Assembly: GCF_003429005.1 (NCBI RefSeq) | Contig: NZ_QVQV01000001.1 | Coordinates: forward strand, 434,001 to 498,000 | Origin: Paraburkholderia sp. DHOC27 | GTDB taxonomy: Bacteria; Pseudomonadota; Gammaproteobacteria; Burkholderiales; Burkholderiaceae | Direction of reading: 5' to 3' | Length of the DNA stretch: 64,000 bases | Part shown: one piece after another, positions 35,022 through 42,026 of the stretch | Layout: the number at the start of each line of letters is the position of its first letter | How positions within the stretch are numbered: position 1 is the first letter of the stretch | The notes under the pieces: model-generated | The model's input: only the letters and a program-made list of their open reading frames with translations | What the model was told of the DNA's origin: nothing | The model's database searches: none | Made by a program: the position numbers and the translations under genes

Positions 35022-35810
35022 TTAGGCCACGAATCCGAATTGATTGGCCCCTGCACCCTGAGAGACACTACCCGCCATTGATCCCAGGTTATTACTGACT
35101 GACGGGATAACCCCGCCCGCCGCCTGTGGCAATGCATTACCAAAGGTCGCTGATGGACCGCTCCATGTGGGAATCTGGGGCGTGGGCAATCCGCCCGCCA
35201 TTTTTGCCATCAAGGAGTTATAGACTTGCGCCAATTGATTTATCTGGATCAATGGCTGAAGAAAATCGAATTGGAGTTCGTACTGAACCTGTTTGCTTTC
35301 TCCGCTAGATACGTCTGTCACTTTTAGCAAAAGGCAGTTCGTGTAAATCTGCATTGGGGTAACGACTGTATAAGTCCCGCCCGCCGAATTGTGCTGGGCG
35401 AGGGTTTGTTTCAGTACGGTTAGCGTCGCCAGTTTTGATGTATATCCCGCTTCCTGTTGGACGGGGCACATCATCAGCATACTGACGTTAAGAGGTTGGG
35501 CAATAACTGCGTTCGCTGCTACCGCCTGGTTTGCGAATGGGAACATGCCAATTTCTTGCGCTACCAGCGTACTTCCGCCAACGGGTTTCCAGTGCGCAAA
35601 GAACTGATCGAGGTTCGGTACAGATGGCCCTTGCAAAAGTCCCTGCGTGAAACTGGCCGCCTCTGTCAGTGCGACTATCGGGAGCATCTGGCCTGGAATC
35701 AGATTTGCGATGCCGTTTACTAGGATCACTGGCGAGATTTCGTAACTCAGTTTGAAGGCTTCGTATCCGCCGCTGCTCACGTCGATCTCCTTTTGAGGAC
35801 TACCGAACAT
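35022..35810 (-). CDS. Putative phage tail/baseplate-like structural protein
   Basis: 262 residues, the largest structural-looking gene of the element. The N-terminal two thirds are strand-rich (FKLSYEISPVILVNGIANLI, PGQMLPIVALTEAASF, MCPVQQEAGYTSKLATLTVL), then a LQPLIQINQLAQVYNSLMAK helix and a Gly/Ala/Ser-rich tail. The pattern resembles tail or baseplate proteins of Burkholderia phages as far as can be judged by eye. No Walker, protease or lysis motif is present. Confidence in a virion role is moderate at best. Confidence 0.5.
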   Translation of the reverse strand: MFGSPQKEIDVSSGGYEAFKLSYEISPVILVNGIANLIPGQMLPIVALTEAASFTQGLLQGPSVPNLDQFFAHWKPVGGSTLVAQEIGMFPFANQAVAANAVIAQPLNVSMLMMCPVQQEAGYTSKLATLTVLKQTLAQHNSAGGTYTVVTPMQIYTNCLLLKVTDVSSGESKQVQYELQFDFLQPLIQINQLAQVYNSLMAKMAGGLPTPQIPTWSGPSATFGNALPQAAGGVIPSVSNNLGSMAGSVSQGAGANQFGFVA

Positions 35811-35845
35811 TATCTATGCAATCAATTTCGCAAGCGTTTGTCAAA

Positions 35846-36088
35846 CTAGTGCGGCGCTGGGGTCTTGCCCGCCGCCAGTGCATCCCTGACGCGGCGTGTG
35901 TTCTCAATCATCCCTTGAATCAAGGGTTTTTCTTCATCTGTGCAGTTTTCTAGACCGAACGCCAACAAATCCAACGTCTCCGCAATCGCCTTATCGCGTA
36001 GTGCTAGGGCTTCTGGATCGCGCGGATTTTCACGCAGTCGCCGGCCCAATCGGCCACGAACACCAACAGGGTATTGATAACGTCGCAC
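35846..36088 (-). CDS. Small element protein with doubtful N-terminus
   Basis: 80 residues if read from the GTG at 36088. From RENPRDPEALALRDKAIAET onward it looks like a normal helical protein, but the first 20 residues (VRRYQYPVGVRGRLGRRLR) are arginine-rich and unlike it. An ATG two bases earlier, with better spacing from GGAG, reads MCDVINTLLVFVADWAGDCVK before stopping in the other frame. A lost base near AAAA at about 36030 would join the two halves. Confidence 0.45.
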   Translation of the reverse strand: MRRYQYPVGVRGRLGRRLRENPRDPEALALRDKAIAETLDLLAFGLENCTDEEKPLIQGMIENTRRVRDALAAGKTPAPH

Positions 36089-36101
36089 ATATCGATCTCC
36101 G

Positions 36102-36404
36102 TTAGTGCTTGGTGGCGTTTGCCGCCTGGATCATCGCTTGTTCGATCTGGGCGACGCGCTCAACCGCTGCACCCACAAGTTCAACCAACGCATCTAGAGC
36201 GGCCTGAATGGTGACGCGTGAAGGGTCGGTTGGTGCGAGCAATTCCAGCGCCGCCGCCAAACGATCACCAGCGCTCATGAAAATCTTGATGCGTATGTAT
36301 TGAACCTCGGTTTCATCACGTGCCGCCGCCACCTGTTCGGGCAACGCAGCATGAAGAGTGCGCACCTGATCGAGCAGCGCAACGAGGTTTTCAAGGTTCG
36401 TCAT
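36102..36404 (-). CDS. Helical element protein
   Basis: 100 residues, all-helical with heptad-like spacing: TNLENLVALLDQVRTLHAAL, then ALDALVELVGAAVERVAQIE. Its ATG overlaps the stop of the small gene at 36401 (ATGA). Coiled-coil or chaperone-like packing is possible; no family recognised. Confidence 0.6.
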   Translation of the reverse strand: MTNLENLVALLDQVRTLHAALPEQVAAARDETEVQYIRIKIFMSAGDRLAAALELLAPTDPSRVTIQAALDALVELVGAAVERVAQIEQAMIQAANATKH

Positions 36405-36565
36405 TTTTCGCCCCTAATCCTGGCAATCGCTTCATGCCAACGCACCAACAGGTCATCCAATGGGATCGCATCTGGACGCCCTGCACGGTGTCTGCGTCTC
36501 CGTGGTGGCGTAGGCATCACTGGCATCCGGGGAATCTTGCCGTCAGGCCATCTGTAATTGCTCAT
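36401..36565 (-). CDS. 54-residue element protein, overlapping both neighbours
   Basis: A short frame from ATG at 36565 to TGA at 36401, overlapping the next gene by ATGA and the zinc-finger-type gene before it by four bases. It reads MSNYRWPDGKIPRMPVMPTP, then a basic stretch and DDLLVRWHEAIARIRGEK. The two perfect ATGA overlaps are the main reason to believe it is translated. Function unknown. Confidence 0.6.
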   Translation of the reverse strand: MSNYRWPDGKIPRMPVMPTPPRRRRHRAGRPDAIPLDDLLVRWHEAIARIRGEK

Positions 36566-36785
36566 GGTGTTGCCCCTTGCTGTTCGGATTGCTTCTCACG
36601 TCTGCGGCGCTGCTGATACTCACAAATCTTTTCGGCATGGGTCGCGTAATAAGCCCGCGTTGCTGCACAGGCGCACGCCTGCAACGTGACTTCCGCCCCC
36701 CAAGACAGGTCTTGTCAACGTGAAACTCGGCCAAAGATTTCAGCGTGGAGCAAGCCCGACAGACTTTTGAGGAAGGGGCATCCAT
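36562..36785 (-). pseudogene. Zinc-finger-type small protein broken by a one-base loss
   Basis: From ATG at 36785 the frame reads MDAPSSKVCRACSTLKSLAE, a CxxC zinc-knuckle opening, then TCLGGRKSRC, the second Cys pair's first half. Right after this, at about 36680, the sensible continuation (ACACAATRAYYATHAEKICE...QQGATP) is in the -1 frame and ends in a TGA that overlaps the next ATG (ATGA). Adding one A in TGCAGGCG restores a C-x-x-C. In the frame as sequenced, the protein continues as an unlikely arginine-rich tail to 36543. Confidence 0.65.
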
Positions 36786-36793
36786 GATTCATC

Positions 36794-37354
36794 TCATCGC
36801 AACTCTAGCTTCGGTAGGTCGCCATTTTTATCAAGCATCTGATACCCAATAGCTTTGAACCGACCTAACCAGGCGCTTTTATGGCCGCTCCACTCAGTAA
36901 CTTTTCTGCCGCTTTGATCTTCGATCAAGATCGGGTGCGGCGTGCTGCCCGGTGCCGTTGCTGCCTTCCAAGAATCTGAAATGATCCGGCTTTCTTCAGC
37001 GTCAAATTTCTCAGGTGCAGCGAGCGCCATATCAATGATCTTGCCCGCAGAATGCTTGCGATCGCCTGTCTGGAGGTAATTACACAGTCTCGCTCGATAC
37101 ATCTGCGTGTTCTCACATTCCCACGGCCACTGATCCTTGACGGGATCGGTATGGCCCACAGCTTGAAACGGCTTCGAGTACTTCTCGTTGATCGCCTTCA
37201 CGGCGAAGTATTCAGCACTACCGGGTTGAATCTTTTTCGGATGCATCAGCGCTGGAACCGCTCGCTTATCGGCAATCTGTTTCTTCAGACTGGTAACAGC
37301 TTTTGCGGTCACTGTCGCCACACGTTCGGCAATTTCCTGTTCTAGGGATTTCAT
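36794..37354 (-). CDS. Hypothetical element protein
   Basis: 186 residues from the ATG at 37354, which overlaps the stop of the upstream gene (ATGA) and follows GGAG. A helical N-terminus (LEQEIAERVATVTAKAVTSL) is followed by a mixed domain with WPWECENTQMYRARLCNYLQ and a C-terminal HKSAWLGRFKAIGYQMLDKN. No domain recognised. Position after the small-terminase-like gene does not settle its role. Confidence 0.6.
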   Translation of the reverse strand: MKSLEQEIAERVATVTAKAVTSLKKQIADKRAVPALMHPKKIQPGSAEYFAVKAINEKYSKPFQAVGHTDPVKDQWPWECENTQMYRARLCNYLQTGDRKHSAGKIIDMALAAPEKFDAEESRIISDSWKAATAPGSTPHPILIEDQSGRKVTEWSGHKSAWLGRFKAIGYQMLDKNGDLPKLELR

Positions 37355-37725
37355 CGTGTTTCTCCACGCAGATAAGCCTGGGTGTGTTCCCAACGATCAA
37401 GGGCGGCTCGGCGTTCATCTTCGGTCGCGGTTTTGTTCCAGATGCAAATTTGCTGATAACCATCATGACGCCAAGGGTCCATCCACGCTTTTCTGGCGTT
37501 CGGTTCCGTTGCCTGGAATTCAACGACACGCTGGCCGCTGTACTCGTCTACTTTTACGATCTTTCGCAAACCATCGCGCCCAACGGCACTATCTGCACGT
37601 GCTCTACTCAGACGGCCACCGCTGCTGTAGTCGGCGGGGCGGGGATTCTCGCCACGTGCATGCGCCGCCGCGAACCGGGCTTGCGCCTCTGCGCTCATCG
37701 AGTTGAAACCTGTAAATGACGACAT
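37351..37725 (-). CDS. Hypothetical element protein
   Basis: 124 residues: Ser/Ala-rich start (MSSFTGFNSMSAEAQARFAA), then a globular part WMDPWRHDGYQQICIWNKTA and a helix TEDERRAALDRWEHTQAYLR. No domain recognised. Four-base overlap with the next gene. Confidence 0.55.
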   Translation of the reverse strand: MSSFTGFNSMSAEAQARFAAAHARGENPRPADYSSGGRLSRARADSAVGRDGLRKIVKVDEYSGQRVVEFQATEPNARKAWMDPWRHDGYQQICIWNKTATEDERRAALDRWEHTQAYLRGETR

Positions 37726-37737
37726 GTTGTGCTCCAG

Positions 37738-37971
37738 TCAATCAAACAAAAAACCTTCACTCAGGCGGCGCAATGTGTCTGCGGCCTGGTCGGAATCCAT
37801 CCGGCGCATAGTCACGCTAAGACCGACAGAGCCTTTCAAACTAAACACCCATTGGATGCCCGTCTCATCGTCATACCGACAATAGACTTCAGCGCGGCCA
37901 GGGTACAGGGCAATACCTGTCTGTCTCGCAAGGGCTTCTGTCTGCTGCATCAGCATTGGTATGTGACTCAC
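37738..37971 (-). CDS. Small hypothetical element protein
   Basis: 77 residues from a GTG at 37971 with GGAG six bases before it; the longer open frame overlaps the preceding gene and is rejected. Contains LYPGRAEVYCRYDDETGIQW and a C-terminal helix MDSDQAADTLRRLSEGFLFD. Function unknown. Confidence 0.5.
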   Translation of the reverse strand: MSHIPMLMQQTEALARQTGIALYPGRAEVYCRYDDETGIQWVFSLKGSVGLSVTMRRMDSDQAADTLRRLSEGFLFD

Positions 37972-37990
37972 GATCCGCTCCCGCTGTATG

Positions 37991-38221
37991 TCAAAGCTGC
38001 AACTGGCTGGCCGCCGCAAGCTGAACACTTTTCTCGTACTCGGCTGCAAAGACCGGGTCGGTGGACAACCATCTATAGATGGTCGTGACGCCTGGGAACT
38101 TCGGGTCTGCGCAAACCTCCACGATGCTGTGGTTCTTGGCGATTTCATCGAGAAACTGCTGTATCGTCGCTGCCGGATAATATTTCCGCCCTACCCTTGT
38201 CCGTTGATCAGTAGTACACAT
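37991..38221 (-). CDS. Terminase-small-subunit-like HTH protein (Sf6 type)
   Basis: 76 residues from ATG at 38221 (AGGA at good distance; a TTG at 38293 would add 24). The pattern RKYYPAATIQQFLDEIAKNH, then DPKFPGVTTIYRWLSTDPVF and AAEYEKSVQLAA follows the Sf6-type small terminase, where a helix-turn-helix with Y-R-W-L-x-x-D-P binds phage DNA. It is short and lacks the C-terminal oligomerisation part. Together with the DUF2280-like gene this gives the element two packaging-type DNA binders but no large terminase. Confidence 0.6.
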   Translation of the reverse strand: MCTTDQRTRVGRKYYPAATIQQFLDEIAKNHSIVEVCADPKFPGVTTIYRWLSTDPVFAAEYEKSVQLAAASQLQL

Positions 38222-38270
38222 CGCTTGTCCTGGTTTGGTTCCCACAATGAAAATAATCCTCTCTTGGTCG

Positions 38271-39674
38271 CTAACTGGGAACACCTTGATCAATTAATTT
38301 CGTGCTTTTCTTATCAAAGCACGATGGCTTCCATTTCGGTGGGTTCGGCTTCGAAAGATCGGGCGGGAGCGGCGTCGGTGTCTTTTCTTGGGGCGGATGC
38401 TCGGCAAGGAATTTCAACAGGCTAAGGTAGCGCTGGTGCTCCGATGGCAATAGGGCACTTAGCTCTGCCTGCACTTCATCTTGGGTAGCCATAGAAGGCC
38501 CCGATGCAACGGTGGCATCAACGCACGTCACAGTGGTCGCCGTGGGCGTGGCGGGGCTGCTAGGGACGTACAAAATTGAATCCGGCGTCTTGGGGATCAC
38601 GTACTTGATCGCGGGCTTCTTGGCTTCATCCTCCAGGCACGCCGCGTAGATATCAAAGAACACTTGCCGGTGCTTCAGCAAATATCCAGCGTTAGCGCGT
38701 GGGTCATCGCTCTGAACCACCAAGGTAATGCGCCGCCACACGTGCAAGGTGAGCCAGGTGAAGAAAGGCAACGCATCCCCGAACCTCTCAGCGGCCCGGA
38801 ATTCAATGCGCTGAAGTGTCTTTAGTTCGGTCTCGTTGCACTCATTCGAAAGCTGTTCTTTGAGGTTTTCGCCGTTATGCATTCCCTCGTTGTATTCCGT
38901 CTTGAACGCTTTCCAACGCTCTACTACTTCGGGACTTGCAACGGTTGTCTTTGCCTTGGGTTTTGGGTTTCCCTGCTTTCCTTGCTGGCTTACCTGCGTT
39001 TGTGTAGGTTCTCCTGGCAGATGTTCGCCAGGGCTTTTAATAAGTGATTTTTCTGTTAATGAATTTGAGGGGGAGACTTGTAAAGAATCTAGTACTAATC
39101 TTGGGGGTTTATCCCCACCGCTCAGTGGGGGTTTATCCCCACCAAGAACGATTCTCAATTGGGCCATCTCGGCTACCGTGGGCCATGCGTCAAGGCCGTT
39201 TCCACGCTGGCACACGCCCAATCTGAAGTGATCAATGGTCTTGCCGTAGTAGCGGGGAATTTCGCCGTAGTAGCGGCCCCGCTTGTGGACCGCTACCCCT
39301 GCCCGCTCCAGCGTCGCCAGTGCGGTGCGAAACTGATCCTCGGTCATCTCGCACGCTGCGGCTATATCCTTGCGAGTCATGACCCACCAGTAAGCCCGTT
39401 CCCCCCACGATCCACCCTCGCGCACGGTGCGTAGACGGGCCGGATTGGGGCCGGGGGCATTGCGCTGGGCGTGATAGACCAAAAAGCTATACAACCGGGC
39501 GGCGTTCAGGGGAGAGCGGCAGTAGTCGCTAAAGAAATTGACGTATTCGAGTTTGGGGCGCACTAGGGTGTGCTTCCCTTGTTTGGGCTTTGGCTTTGCA
39601 ATTGTGTGCGCACTTTGACAAACAGCCGCTTGCGGCGGCATTTCAAAATTCTGCTTAATCAGTTCATTAGACAC
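38271..39674 (-). CDS. Replication-initiation-type winged-helix protein
   Basis: 467 residues from GTG at 39674 (AAGGGAG upstream). Residues about 45-170 form a winged-helix domain with the DnaD/phage-replication style RLYSFLVYHAQRN, WVMTRKDIAAACEMTEDQFRTAL and YYGEIPRYYGKTIDHFRLG. A long Lys/Pro/Thr-rich linker follows, then a helical region (WKAFKTEYNEGMHNGENLKE) and a disordered tail. It is the first gene of the long operon and probably starts element replication; no primase or helicase motif is seen. Confidence 0.6.
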   Translation of the reverse strand: MSNELIKQNFEMPPQAAVCQSAHTIAKPKPKQGKHTLVRPKLEYVNFFSDYCRSPLNAARLYSFLVYHAQRNAPGPNPARLRTVREGGSWGERAYWWVMTRKDIAAACEMTEDQFRTALATLERAGVAVHKRGRYYGEIPRYYGKTIDHFRLGVCQRGNGLDAWPTVAEMAQLRIVLGGDKPPLSGGDKPPRLVLDSLQVSPSNSLTEKSLIKSPGEHLPGEPTQTQVSQQGKQGNPKPKAKTTVASPEVVERWKAFKTEYNEGMHNGENLKEQLSNECNETELKTLQRIEFRAAERFGDALPFFTWLTLHVWRRITLVVQSDDPRANAGYLLKHRQVFFDIYAACLEDEAKKPAIKYVIPKTPDSILYVPSSPATPTATTVTCVDATVASGPSMATQDEVQAELSALLPSEHQRYLSLLKFLAEHPPQEKTPTPLPPDLSKPNPPKWKPSCFDKKSTKLIDQGVPS

Positions 39675-39709
39675 GATTAACTCCCTTATACATAAAGATC
39701 GTTGAAAGA

Positions 39710-39746
39710 CCTCCATGCGGGAGCTATACTAACTGCTGCATGGAGG
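39710..39746. promoter_or_regulatory. Stem-loop in the leader of the rep-type gene
   Basis: CCTCCATGC (39710-39718) pairs perfectly with GCATGGAGG (39738-39746) around a 19-base loop. On the plus strand it is followed by GTTTTGTTTG, so it could be part of a counter-transcribed RNA; on the minus strand it is in the 5' leader of the rep-type gene. Confidence 0.55.
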
Positions 39747-39782
39747 GTTTTGTTTGGCTGCCAACCACCGAAACCCAACTCT

Positions 39783-39814
39783 AAAGGCCAGTCTATTTTG
39801 GGACTGGCCTTTTT
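39783..39814 (+). terminator. Terminator with no plus-strand gene in front of it
   Basis: AAAGGCCAGTC/GACTGGCCTTT is an 11-bp stem with an 8-base loop and a T tract of five on the plus strand. The nearest plus-strand gene ends 8.6 kb away at 31165, so it either ends a small RNA antisense to the rep leader or works (weakly) for the minus-strand RHH gene. Confidence 0.7.
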
Positions 39815-39825
39815 CTTTCGTTGCA

Positions 39826-40008
39826 TTACCTCGTATTCTTCGTGGATTGTTTCTGCGGCTGTACCTTGTCGAGATATTGGCTGGTAGCGAGTCGCATGAC
39901 TGCCGATAGACTCAATCCTCTGTGCTCGCCGTACTCAACGATTCGTTGATACAGGGCGCGCGGCAAGATAACGCCAGCGTTTACCTTGTCGTTTGTTGAA
40001 TTAGACAT
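39826..40008 (-). CDS. Small ribbon-helix-helix-like DNA-binding protein
   Basis: 60 residues from ATG at 40008. A short N-terminal strand (KVNAGVILPRALYQRIVEYG) followed by two helices with GLSLSAVMRLATSQYL matches the RHH (CopG/Arc-like) layout. CopG-type proteins repress replication genes; its place directly before the rep-type gene fits that (inference). The longer frame to 40074 has no sensible start. Confidence 0.65.
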   Translation of the reverse strand: MSNSTNDKVNAGVILPRALYQRIVEYGEHRGLSLSAVMRLATSQYLDKVQPQKQSTKNTR

Positions 40009-40074
40009 TTTCGACTCCGTTCGTTTGGTGGAAATTGCCGATCCTTCGTGAACCAGCAATTCCCACTCTGCCAC

Positions 40075-40286
40075 TAAGAAAACAATTCAGAACATGGCGA
40101 TTTACGGAGTGGGAAATTTCATAAAATCAGACGAGGGATTGAGGCGCGTTTTCGATTAGAAAACGGCTAGGCGGCGGGGCATGAAGCGGGGAAATATATT
40201 TTCCTATCGAATTGGAAAGTCAATAAAAAAGCCCCTCGGGTGAGGGGCGTTTGTCAAACGGATGCAATCAATTGCACAACAACTAA
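40075..40286. other. Gene-free region with inverted repeats, possible control or origin DNA
   Basis: 212 bp, AT-rich. It holds the perfect inverted repeat CGTTTTC-gatta-GAAAACG (40147-40165), a near-palindrome GGAAATATATTTTCC around 40191, a minus-strand terminator at 40225-40248 and the 14-bp palindrome TGCAATCAATTGCA (40263-40276). It lies directly upstream of the RHH and rep-type genes. Confidence 0.6.
40225..40248 (-). terminator. Rho-independent terminator
   Basis: GCCCCTC/GAGGGGC stem followed on the minus strand by six T, 39 bp beyond the stop of the small membrane protein gene at 40287-40589. Confidence 0.88.
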
Positions 40287-40589
40287 TCAGCGGCCCTGTC
40301 TCAGCTTGCGACGGCGCGAAACACAAGATGCTGTGTAAGCCCCAACAGCGACGGCTCCAAGAAAGTATGCCGCCGCACCCCAAAGGGTCCGCTCATGTCC
40401 CGATGCGAAACCGGCGGGATCGGTAGCGCGGTAGTGGCTAATGTGCTGCATGTTGACCACCCCTTGCGCGCTTTCCTGAAACCAAACCCAAGTCATGCAG
40501 ACGGCCATAGCGAGTAGCACAATAGTCACTTTGGCACATGCCCGGATTCGCACATCGTACGGAGTAACGGTCTTTACTGCGGCTGGCAT
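40287..40589 (-). CDS. Small two-helix membrane protein of the element
   Basis: 100 residues. Two hydrophobic helices (VTIVLLAMAVCMTWVWF and LWGAAAYFLGAVAVGAYTAS) enclose a 38-residue loop with HISHYRATDPAGFASGHERT; the tail is basic (RRRKLRQGR). It has its own terminator. Holin-like or superinfection-type roles are possible, but not supported by any motif. Confidence 0.6.
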   Translation of the reverse strand: MPAAVKTVTPYDVRIRACAKVTIVLLAMAVCMTWVWFQESAQGVVNMQHISHYRATDPAGFASGHERTLWGAAAYFLGAVAVGAYTASCVSRRRKLRQGR

Positions 40590-40743
40590 TCCTTAGTCCT
40601 TCGTTATCGTCAACGCGGCAACGATACTGCCTCAAATAATGGCTTAAGGGCAGAACGTATTTTTGCGATACGGATACCTGTCTTGAAACCTTTGGATTGC
40701 TAAAGGAACGGGTTTATTGCATATGCCCGACCCATCGTAAACG

Positions 40744-40767
40744 CAACAAAGGCCGCATCCAGCGGCC
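40744..40767 (-). terminator. Likely terminator of the Fic cassette
   Basis: GGCCGC-atcca-GCGGCC stem with TTTGTTG after it on the minus strand, 40 bp beyond the fic-like stop codon. Confidence 0.65.
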
Positions 40768-40806
40768 CCGGCCTAGCGTCACTCAGTTCTTGCGCACCAC
40801 ATGCCG

Positions 40807-41487
40807 CTACGAATTCGAAACTTTGGGTTCCCAAACGATGTATTTCAACAGGAAGTCCCTGAGTCCGTCAGGGTAGTTATTTCGGAATGCCGCGATAGCT
40901 TCATCGTATGGATATGGTGGATGATCATCGAGCGGCCAACTTTCGGGCCACACGCCTACAGCCGACAAATAACAAAACATCATGAACCGGCTAATGTGCC
41001 CATTGCCATTTGCGTAAGGGTGGATGCTGAGAAAACGCACCATCCGCTCCAACGCGACGTCCAACCAGTTCACGAGATCATCTTTTGTTTCCAATGCCTC
41101 CGGACCACCGGCATCTGCCAAGGCGGTGAGATCACCTTCTATCTCGTTGGAAAGGGCGGCCATCTCCGCAGCGACATGGGACGGTGCCGTGGTCGAAACC
41201 ACGCCATTTGCCGTGTTGATCACTACTTCATATTCTTTAAGGCACTTCTGCGAGCCGCGAAAGTTGCCTACAAAATATTCACATCCGGCCTTGGCCAACC
41301 CGCTGAACAAACGGACGTGCGTCGTCCGGGTATTCGCGAGTGCCTTTTTTCTATCAATCTTCGAATTCTTTAGATCGGCGAGAAGCGCGACACTTCGCGC
41401 ATAAACCTTTGACCGCTTGCCAATACCATCAAATTTCTCGTAGTCCCAATTGGAACACTTACAGAAATGCGCATGCTCTGGACACAT
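40807..41487 (-). CDS. Fic-domain protein with altered active-site motif
   Basis: 226 residues. Fic proteins transfer AMP or other groups to target proteins. The Fic motif, normally H-P-F-x-(D/E)-G-N-G-R-x-x-R, is IHPYANGNGHISR (His156 to Arg167): the catalytic His, GNG and last Arg are kept, but the acidic metal-binding residue is Asn and the first Arg is His. A Cys/His-rich start (MCPEHAHFCKC) may bind metal. The ATG overlaps the stop of the upstream gene (TAATG), so it is the last gene of a three-gene set. It could be a toxin, a defence effector, or catalytically changed. Confidence 0.8.
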   Translation of the reverse strand: MCPEHAHFCKCSNWDYEKFDGIGKRSKVYARSVALLADLKNSKIDRKKALANTRTTHVRLFSGLAKAGCEYFVGNFRGSQKCLKEYEVVINTANGVVSTTAPSHVAAEMAALSNEIEGDLTALADAGGPEALETKDDLVNWLDVALERMVRFLSIHPYANGNGHISRFMMFCYLSAVGVWPESWPLDDHPPYPYDEAIAAFRNNYPDGLRDFLLKYIVWEPKVSNS

Positions 41488-42014
41488 TAACTCGTCGTAT
41501 AGATATTTTTCATCACGCGTTCAGCCCAGACGTCACCATTTTCTGCGGTCGAATTCGCCCTGCGCTCCAGTGCAAGACCGGCCAAAGTGCGGGTTTGCTC
41601 TGACATTTTCGCCGGTTGACGGCTCAAGAACCGAGCGAGAGACGATGATTGCTGTACGTTGGGCTGCCGCAGTATGGGATTCACTTGCGCAGTATTCGGG
41701 GACGCAGCAAGGCTAGACGCGTACGAGCTGCCGGGAACCGCCGACGCATCCACGATCGAATTCGCGGATGGCGCGTTCGCTGACATGATTTCCTGGCTGT
41801 TGGCCCCGGATGCAACGCTTCCAGGCGACATTTCAATAACACTTAAACCACCAGCAGCCGCGACAACGGCAATCGTCGCCTGCGCAACGATTTTTGCAAC
41901 AATACGGCGCACATCGCGGGGTGCGGATTCTGACACCTCTCTAGACTTCGAGACGTGTTTCGTCAGTCCGTGAGAAACCCACGCTCTAACGTCAAATCGT
42001 TCAAATCCGTCCAT
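41487..42014 (-). CDS. Hypothetical single-pass membrane protein of the Fic cassette
   Basis: 175 residues from the ATG at 42014 (a TTG at 42026 is also possible). A charged N-terminal cytoplasmic part with RDVRRIVAKIVAQ leads into one hydrophobic segment (ATIAVVAAAGGLSVIEM); the rest is Ser/Ala/Asn-rich and probably disordered. No domain is recognised. It overlaps fic by one base. Confidence 0.6.
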   Translation of the reverse strand: MDGFERFDVRAWVSHGLTKHVSKSREVSESAPRDVRRIVAKIVAQATIAVVAAAGGLSVIEMSPGSVASGANSQEIMSANAPSANSIVDASAVPGSSYASSLAASPNTAQVNPILRQPNVQQSSSLARFLSRQPAKMSEQTRTLAGLALERRANSTAENGDVWAERVMKNIYTTS

Positions 42015-42026
42015 ACGTATCCCCAA

